Assembly (NCBI GenBank): GCA_963989245.1
Contig: OZ022349.1
Coordinates: forward strand, 7,737,107-7,801,106
Length of the DNA stretch: 64,000 nt
Direction of reading: 5' to 3'
From: Nansenia antarctica
Taxonomy: Eukaryota; Chordata; Actinopteri; Argentiniformes; Microstomatidae
This document shows, one piece after another, positions 35,001-45,357 of the stretch; the first letter of the stretch is position 1, and each line of letters starts with the position of its first letter. The notes beneath the pieces were generated by a model. It ran no database searches. It had not been told where the DNA came from and saw only the letters and a program-made list of their open reading frames with translations. The position numbers and the translations under genes are program-made.

Positions 35001-37459
35001 CCGGCGCTTAAAGTAGTTAGTGGGCATAAAGAAAAAGCAGAGGAAGCTGTGAGTTGAGTTGACAATGAGAGTGTGTGTCTTCATCATTGGCGTACATTAG
35101 TACAGTACAACTTTCCTTTCACTGCATGGGTGGAAGGAAAACTGTGTTTTTCGGGACTGTGGAAGTACAAGCAGGGGCCTCAAGGATAAACGTTGCATTT
35201 ATTTTAACCTACCTATTCCTGACAGTTGTGATTGGATTTAGTTTTAATGCAAGTTTGGTGCATACCTTTCAAGCATACCTGCATTGAGTTACAGCGCTTA
35301 AGCACCTCTAAATATTTCGGACTGTAATTAAATAGAAAACATTTTCTGGTTCTGCCCCCTTGAAGTTTTTACCTCTATATGTTGGGAGTTAAATGTAGTT
35401 ATTTAAAATTGCAACTATTTGGAGCCTCACAGACTTTGTATGTGGTGACCATTCCATTTGCAGGAGCCTCTGGATTGGTCCACTTCGATGAGGAGGGCGA
35501 GAGGAACTTGGACTATTCCATTTATGATCTGCAGCACACTGATGACGGCACCAAATTTGTGCCTATCCTCCATTTTGAGAGCCACACAAAATCTATAAGG
35601 TGACGCATACGGTTTTACCATGGAACTTAATGGTCATAACAAATGTCAATGTCTTGTCGTCGCAATTATTGTTATTACACAGTGCATTTACTTCTAGATA
35701 TATATATATATAGTTAACCCTTATTCATATTCCTTATCTACAAAAAAAACAACTGTTCTGACATTTCAAACTTTATTTTATTTTCAAAATGTATTATAAA
35801 AGGCCTAAGTTCTGGGCCCAGGACAGTCCGGTCGGATTGTATGGCAGCTAGTGCTGAGGCACAAACATGTACATTTTCAAGCCTGCAAACTGTGACACTT
35901 TAAAATAATGTGAAAAAATACTCTTTGTGCAATATGACAACCCTAGTTGACTATCTGTGCAGTATAGTACAGTGGATTGTGTACATAGCCTTTATTGATG
36001 TAAACCAGCTCCTTACCTTCTTGTGATTTTATGCTTTTATGCTTTTTCTAAAATGTTTTTTTTTTCCCTTTCCTAACACCAGGGGAGCCTCCCCTCCTAA
36101 ATTTCGTTGTTTGGTACCTGTACTGTAGCAATGACAAATAAAGTCCATTCCATTCCATTCCATTCCATTCCATAAAAGTAGATTTGACCCCTGCTACAAA
36201 CATATGCATGACTTCAGTTTTGTCCCCAGAATGTTAACGCTCCAGTCATTTTTGCAGTGAGGATGATGCAATGGCTTTGATTGTGACATGGCACAATGCT
36301 AGGAAAAGTAATGTACACAAGTCAATTCATGATACTATACCAGGTCTGGACAGTAAACTCACTCTTTGAAATACCCCACCTGTGTCATTGAATTGCTAGC
36401 TTTTCAGTGGCAAAAGCTGGTTTCCATGAGGTATTTTGGTGACGGTAACGTGTGTTGGAAATAGAGAGGACGCAGAGAGCAATACTGTTTTCAGCCGTGT
36501 AATATTATACCTTTGCCTGTTACATATACCTTTCTGCACTAGTTACCAGTTGTGTTGAAATCTGCGAGTTCCAGAAAGTATCCATTGTCTCCATTATGTC
36601 AACATCTACTGAGAACCAACTAAAACGTGTTATTTAGAAGTCAATTTGTTCCAATGCAGGCCAACTTCAAAGTTTGCATCGATCGTTTGGCCCAAGGGAA
36701 AACCCTCCGATACCCCTGTCTGTGGCTTCAACAACCAGCTCTGTCAATGGCTATACAGTGGTAAATCTCACTGCCTAACCCCTAACCTGCCACAGCCCTT
36801 GTCAGAACATTATTACGTTTATAAGTTAACATTTAAAAGCTATCATTATTCAGAAAACAGATACCTAACCAAAAATAATAATATTAATTAATGTTTGGCT
36901 ACTATTTCTTAAGTCGCCTAACAGCACTGTTTTTAAAGGAGCGCCACATGAAATCTGTTCTGATGTTTGTACAAAAAATAGATGTTTGTACAGCACCATA
37001 ACTATGGAATTGTGGATTTGCTGCCTGGTCCTTTTGGAACAGATATATCCTTGGTGATCTTGACAGTGGCCTTCCCCGTCATCGGTGTGTTAGCGTTGGT
37101 GGGGATTGGACTCCTCATGCTGCAGAAGCTTCGGCTGCAGACACAGCTGGATGGGTCTTGCTGGTGGCTAATCAACTACAGTGACATCTCCATTGTCAAG
37201 CAGCCCAAAGCAGGACCATACAATACTAGTGGGCCACCAGAGGTATCTCACATGTCACAACTAGATGTAAGCACATACGGTACATGCACAAATACATACA
37301 TACATACAAATAAATAAATAATAATAAATACATATAAATACATGCACAAATGTGTACACATACAATTATTCCAAAATGTGCATGGGCACACACACACACA
37401 CGCACACACACATGCACACACACACACGCACACACACACACACGCACACACACACGCAC

Positions 37460-37533
<74 letters not shown>

Positions 37534-40500
37534 AACACACACACACACACACACAGTATACACAACTCTGCATGTGTTTAATGTAACAAGTATAATGTGT
37601 GTGTAACATCCAGGGAGTGCAGGAAGTCTCTCTGAGCGCAGCAGCCAGTAAGAGTGGAAGTGGCGGCTCGCCCACCATCGTATCCTCTCACAGCTATGGC
37701 CTGAAGGACATTGAAGGGAAGGAGCATGTGTATTCCACCATAGGTCTCTACCAGGTACAGTGACATTCACATTTACATTTTTGGCATTTAGCAGACGCCT
37801 TATTCCATAGCAACTTACAATCAATACATTTGACTAAGCAGAGTGAATCATCAATCCACCAGTCGTAGCAGGAAGAGTAATCTAGCTCAGGCCCGGAGCC
37901 ATTGGCAGTCTCAGTGATAGAAGGAAAAAATGTATTTTTTTATATATATAGACACTGGAGAACAGAGAAACAGTACAAGGGGGGCAGTAGAAGTTATAGG
38001 GGACACAGTTAAGGGGAAAAGCGGGTGTCTCAGGAGACGCAGTGCTGGGGGGTAGTAGATGTCTCAGGAGGAGCAGGAGTGACAAATCTATTCTGTGTCT
38101 GTCTACCAAAAAACATGATTTAAAATGTTTTAGAACCATTGGTATTTTAAAATATATATATATATAACTTATAACTACACGAAATCATCATGCCAGACCA
38201 TGACATAAACAAAGACCAATTTTAAGAAATGGCACTTGACATTCGATGACATTATGACATTATTGCAGCATTACTTTTACAAAACATGATTGGAAGCTAC
38301 ACATAATTTGTAAAACATAACAACCAAAACATTAACAATGGAGTAATACATTCTTATGACTTTGGCTATAATTATGTAAAACTGCTGTTATATTCTCACT
38401 AAAGCATTGTGTATGTAATATTTATCATTATCATGGTGGTGAAAATACTGAAAATATCACTGTGGCTTTAAGCCTCAACCAGGTTTTCAGACATTCAGGC
38501 ATTTGAAATAATGTTCTGGGCATTTCCATAAACCTGACACTAATATCCCAATATATCTTTTGTTTTGGTCAGGGCAATTCGGTGGCCATCAAATACATGG
38601 GAAACCAAGTTCTCAGTGATTTACGGAAACCATCCATCATCGCAGAGTTCAATATGGTAAAGGATAACACTTTGCAATAAGTGTACATTCATTAACGTAT
38701 GTATGTACACTAAACAAATGTATAGTAGCAGTTAACGTTAGTTAATGATGAACAGATATATTAACAACAAACTGACAACACGTATGTGGACTTAGGTAAT
38801 AGTTCACAAATACACAAACAAATGATTTATAAGAATGTCATTATGCAAATATAGCCGCAGAGCATTGTGGGGATTGCCAAATGTTTTTGGAGGTTTTACC
38901 CACCACTGAAAGGGTGGTCCACCTCACCTGGTGGTCTCTTGTATAATTAATAGCAGTGACATTATAAATTATTATTAGTTAAACATAATTAACTAAACTA
39001 TGAAATGTGACCCTTCTTGAACAGTAAATATTTACTTTAGCTTCATGAATAACTAGCTAGCAACCTGTCAGTAACAGGCAGATGGGGTCCTGAGACTTCT
39101 AAGTTGATGAAAATCTACACATTCATAAAAGCTGATTTAATTATATACTTTGAATTCATGTTTAAACTTTAGGTTTTGCAACAGTTGTTATGCAACAAAC
39201 ATATATGCATAACAAAAAGTAATTTCAGTCTTACCTACTACATTAGTTCATGTTAATTAATTTACCTTTATTATATAGTGTTATTATTTGATATGATGAT
39301 TTCTGTGCTTTGGTGACTCTTTTCTTCCCTCTAAAACAGATGAGAGAGATGAAGCATGAGAATTTGGTGCAGTTCTTTGGGGTTTGCGCTGAGCCCCCAA
39401 ACATCTGCATGGTCATGCAATACTGCAAGAAAGGCAGCCTGAAGGTAACTGGATTGGATTGATATTCATAGCTTGCTAGATTGCTCACAGCTACTCGGAA
39501 GAGAGCTCACATCACCCCTGTCCTTGCCTCCCTTCATTGGCACCCAGTTCTTCTTTTTGTCTAAGGCTCCCTCCTACCTAGCAGACCTCCTCGCCCCCTA
39601 TACCAAAGTCAGGGCCCTCAGATCTGCCGATAAGGGTCTCCTAACCACCCGTAAATTCAATCTCATGTCTAGGGGGGTCGTGCTTTTGTTGTCGCAGCCC
39701 CTGACCTCTGGAACAGCATCCCCATGTCCATCAGATTTGCCCCTTCTATCGAGTCCTTTAGCTCAAAACCCACTTGTATTCTTTAGCGTTCCCTGACTCA
39801 CTCTGACTCTTGCCGTGTTTGTTTTGATGTGTTGTTCTGTTCCTCTGTTGTTTCTGTTGGTTGTTTATTTTCTGTTTATTTACACTTTAGGTGTACATTT
39901 ACTGTAAAAAAAAACTTTGGTTGACAAGTGTCATGTTTAAATGTGCTATATAAATACATTTGATTGATTGATTGATTGATAGCTTTTGTGGCAAAGAAAG
40001 AGCAAACCTGGGAAGTACAATACAGTACTATGTAGATATAGTAGACAGACAGACAGATAGGGTGAAATAAGTTGTGAAGAAGGTATATTAATCCTCTATT
40101 ATTGTTGTTATCTGACTTCAGGATGTTCTGGCATGCACTGACATTGAGCTGGAGTGGATGTTTAAACTGTCCTTCGCTTATGACATTGTCAATGTAAGTA
40201 ATAATCTGTTTAGACTAGAGACCCTATGAGACATCTATGAATGACCAGACAGATTCCTCAGCTGCTTTCCTATTTTGAAATGGCACTCAAGTACAAGGTA
40301 AATGTCTGTTCATTTCTGCAATCTTGCTCCTTGCTGGAAACTTCTACTCTCCTTGAGAGCCGTTTTTTTACAGTAAATTGCTACCGGAGTAATGTATCGC
40401 TGGGTATGGTTTTGACTCCATTGGTTCAGCAGGGCATGGAGTTCATTCACAAGAGTAGCCTGAAGTCCCACGGCAACCTGAAGCCCAACACGTGTCTGGT

Positions 40501-43500
40501 GGACAGCAGACTCCAGGTCAAACTCTCTGGTTTCGGCCTGTGGGAGTTCAAATATGGGACCAAACAAAAACTTGCCCCCCTGGAGAACCCCAGACATGAA
40601 GGTCAGCCAAGGTTCTTTTTCCAACACATCCTATTGTAGCGCCTCCACCGGCATCCATGTATTCATACTTCCAATAGGTAGGCTAATTCATATTTCCTAA
40701 GACTATGAAACCAACAGCCCTTGCCACTGTGTTGTAGAGCTGTACTGGATGGCGCCAGAACTTCTAAGGCAAGTCCAACTCCCGTTCAACGGGACGCCCA
40801 AGGGGGATGTCTTCAGCTTTGCCATCATCATGCGTGAGCTGATCTGCAGCTTAATGGAGGGCCCATACAATGATGTGGACCTGGAGCCAAAAGGTGATTT
40901 ATTGATCAATTCAGATCTTTGGTTTAATGGACCTAAGCCACACCCCAATATAGAAATTGTCTAATCATATCACAGCCATTGAATGTCATTCAGTCGCGGT
41001 CGGTCAGTCAGTCACTGTCAGTGAAGCGTTGTTTGTTTGTTCGAGTTTTCACAGGGGGCGTGGCTTAGCGATAGGTCAATTCAGATCTTTGGCTAAATTA
41101 ACACTATTATGAGTTATGGTTGGTCCCACTAAGAGCAAGACAATAATCTTATTTGTGAAGTGGTATCTAGAGTCAATATGACATGATGTCATTTCATGCC
41201 ATGGTATGTAGATTCGATCATTTTGAAAAAGACTGTGATGCCGTTATAATATCAGACAAACTCGACTGTCCTGAACGTGGACACACAGTGCTGACCTATA
41301 AACCATGAACATCTACAGCTGTGAACATGTACCGCACACTCCATTCAACACTGGCACACTAGTCATTCATACGCATAAAAAACATCTCATGTATTGCATG
41401 CAGTCTATGCAATGTGTATTTATTGTAAGTTGTGTTCCACTGCTGTGAAACTTTGTTTCCAGAGATCATCAAACAGTTGCAGGACCCCCTCCTAGGAGAG
41501 CCCCTCAGGCCGACCCTGTCTGCTCATAGTTGTGACGAGGGGCTCATCACTCTGCTGAAGGCCTGCTGGAGTGAGAACCCCGACCACAGACCTGCCTTCT
41601 CCTCCATCAGGAGACGGCTGAAGGAGATCTGCCCAGACAGGTGAGTCAGAACGCCACCAGCAGCCTCAGAACCACTCAGCCATGACGGAGGATAAACCTG
41701 CCAAGTCAGTCGGAGATGAGAGACCTGCTCAGACTGATGAGTGATGCGATGGTTCAGCCTATGTTCATGTTTAGGTGGAATAATATCGTCTTACCCTGAG
41801 TTGACCTCCTAGGCCAGTAGTGAAAGGCTTTCTGGGAATGTGTTCTCTACTTTTGTTATCAGCAGCACAGTGTAACAGTTTGCATCGCCCCTCTCCAATA
41901 GACTGGGTTTCAAGATGCTGAACATAGCATTGTTTAAATTATATGCGAGAATTTGTCAGAGAAACGTATTGTTATAAACGTATTATTATTATTATTATTA
42001 TTTGCTGATCTGAGCAGAATCGTATGTGCAGCATGCGGATATCTCCGTTATCTCCAAGCTATGCTTGGGCAAACGTGGTAGGCATTAGCTAGCTAACAAA
42101 CTAGAAAGGATTTGAGAAAACTTTGATAGGTTTGATAGGTTACGAGCACACTGATCAAGATAAAGAGAATCCAGCCCAGACAGAGAGTCCAGCCCAGACA
42201 GAGAGAGACCAGCCCTGACAGAGAGAGACCAGCCCAGACAGGGAGAGACCAGCCCAGACAGAGAGAGACCAGCCCTGACAGAGAGAGACCAGCCCAGACA
42301 GAGAGAGACCAGCCCAGACAGGTCAATCAGGTAGAGACCATTCTACACAGCTAGTTAAAGAGACCATCCCAGTTCCAGGAGAGACCAGGCCAAGTGAATC
42401 AGGATAGACCAGCCTAGACAGGTAAACTATGGAGAGACCCATCCAGAGAGATTGTCCGTTTTGACTATAATGTTGACCTTTTCTTTTCAGCAATGACAGA
42501 AAGAACAGACCAGAAAATAAATAACCTTCTAACGTTTCAGTCATGCTAATATCCTGGACAACATGGTCAATAAGCTGGAGAGATACGCTAACCACCTAGA
42601 GGAGGTGGTTGAAGATAGGACCAATCAGCTTACAGCAGAGAAGGCCAAAGCAGACAAGCTTCTCTCCAGCATGTTACCAAGGTAAGACTGGCATTATACC
42701 CTGAAGGACTTTGACCATCCCAGCAAACAGAGAATGTTTTCAGAACGCAAGACATATCAAAATAAGCCCTGGATTTGTTTTATGTCTTGTGATATTGATC
42801 AAAATAAGCCTGGATTTTCCTTAAGCAAAGTTGATGGAATACCCCCCCTGGACTGTAACTTCAATGACTCCCATGACTTGACAGGTACATCGCGGACGAG
42901 CTGATGGCTGGGAAGTCGGTGGAGCCAAAGGGTTACAACATGGTGACCGTCTTCTTCTCTGACATAGTGGGCTTCACGACCATGTGCTCCGTCAGCTCCG
43001 CCTTGGAGGTGGTGACGCTCCTTAACGACCTCTACAGCCTATTCGACGATATCATAAAGCTCTATGACGTCTACAAGGTAAACTTAAATCATAAAGCTCT
43101 ATGACGTCTAGAAGGTAAACTAGTGCACAGGAAAGATCGAGTAGAATAATAAAAACAAACAAACAAACAAATAAAATAAAGTATAGGGGCCTAATTAAGG
43201 TAGTGCTGGGGACACATGGGAAGGGGAGGGGGAGGGTTAACTGGTGAAGGCAAGCTTGAAGAGGTGGGTTTTGCGGCCATTTAATGACAAGCCATCACAA
43301 TCTCTAAGCTTAGTTCTTAGAAAGGCTGGTTGGTGCATTAAACGTGGAATACCTAGGGGTGGGAGAAAGAATGAAACTTGGGCTGAATCCAATACAAGGA
43401 AGAGGAGAGCGTCCTTTCATTAATTTAAAAAATAAAATGGTATTCAATGAAGTAAAGTGCTGTACTTATACAATGTAATGTTTTTCAACCATGGTACATC

Positions 43501-45318
43501 TTCTCGAACAGTACCAAAATAACAGATCAGACCAATAGTTTCGGGGAAAGACGTCACAAGGACTTCTTAGTGCTTTCATCTTATAGAGGACATACATTCC
43601 TACTTATACAACGTAATGTTTTTCAACCATGGTACATCTTCTCGAACAGTACCAAAATAACAGATCAGACCAATAGTTTCGGGGAAAGACGTCACAAGGA
43701 CTTCTTAGTGCTTTCATCTTATAGAGGACATACATCCTACTTATACAACATAATGTTTTTCAACCATGGTACAGCTTGGGAAAGACGTCACAAGGACCTC
43801 TTAGTGCTTTCATCTTATAGAGGACATACATCCTACTTATACAACATAATGTTTTTCAACCATGGTACAGCTTGGGAAAGACGTCACAAGGACTTCTTAG
43901 TGCTTTCATCTTATAGAGGACATACATCCTACTTATACAACATAATGTTTTTCAACCATGGTACAGCTTGGGAAAGACGTCACAAGGACCTCTTAGTGCT
44001 TTCATCTAGTATTTTTTTTATGCAAGGTCATTGTCCTCTTTATCGCATGAGTGCATTAAGCATTAGTACAAAAACAGGATGATCCGCAATATGCAATAGA
44101 AATAGAAAATAATGAAGTAAGCTGATTGAAGAACATTATGGTCACAAAGTACCCTCATTTACTGATGAACTGATTATTTAATACCAGTTCAGTTTCAGTT
44201 AATTTAAAGATATTAACAGACCTCTTAAATAACCACTTTAAAACAACACATTAAACATAGTTTGTACTAAGTATCTTTTGTCAACCAACTGAGGTTTTCT
44301 CAAATTGGGACCAACTTGGGTATAGTCACTGGATGCCTTGTACTTCTTCATGTATATTTGGGTTAGGGTTAGGGTTAGGGCTGTTAAGTCTGACGTCAAA
44401 CGTGACGTTTAGCAATTTCCGGGTCCAAACCAAAAATTCCCTGCACCAGAGTACCAGTGTACTAAAGCGGTAGAATGACAGTTCAATCGTTTTTTAGACT
44501 CGGATCTATTCATACAACAAAGGACACAGCACTTTCCCGTTTTTCCCATAATATTGTCAGCGTCTTTGAGCCTCGGTGAGCCTATTATTACTGAGGCATT
44601 TCAAAGAGAGCGCCTCAGCCAACTTTGGACCCGGAAACACGTCACGACTTAACAGCTCCATACCTACCAAATATATATATAAAGCTTACTGACAATCACT
44701 TTTCACATTATGCACAATATTGTTGTCTTCTGTTCCAATTTAAAATATACAGTATATAAAGGAAACAAAAATTAATAACCTACAAAGAAAATCAAGCAGT
44801 AAAAATCAAGCACAGATACATACAAACAAACCTAAACATGTGATGGTGAATGTGTATTGATATACAGTATATTGTCCCATGTTATGTAAATAATGTGGGT
44901 GGTCCCTGTATATTATGCACACTGTGTCAGGTGGAGACTATAGGGGATGCATACATGGTAGCTAGCGGTCTTCCCATCGTTAACGGTACAAAGCATGCAG
45001 AGGAGATCGCCACCATGGCTTTGCACTTCCTGTGTGCCATCAAAGTCTTTAAGATCCGCCATCTGCCCAAAGAGAGCTTGGCGCTCCGCATCGGTATCAA
45101 CTCAGGTTAGCATGAACATATTAGATCTATTGTACAGATCCCGTGGCTTTATAGGTTATGCACAACATAATTCGATGGACTATGGATAAATCACATCGCC
45201 TTTTTATTGATTGACGGATTGTGTAAACACATACACTTCCAAAAATATATTGCATATGTATAGTATGATTATGTCAGATCAGTATCTTATAATGGTATGT
45301 CATTATATCATTATCATA

Positions 45319-45357
<39 letters not shown>

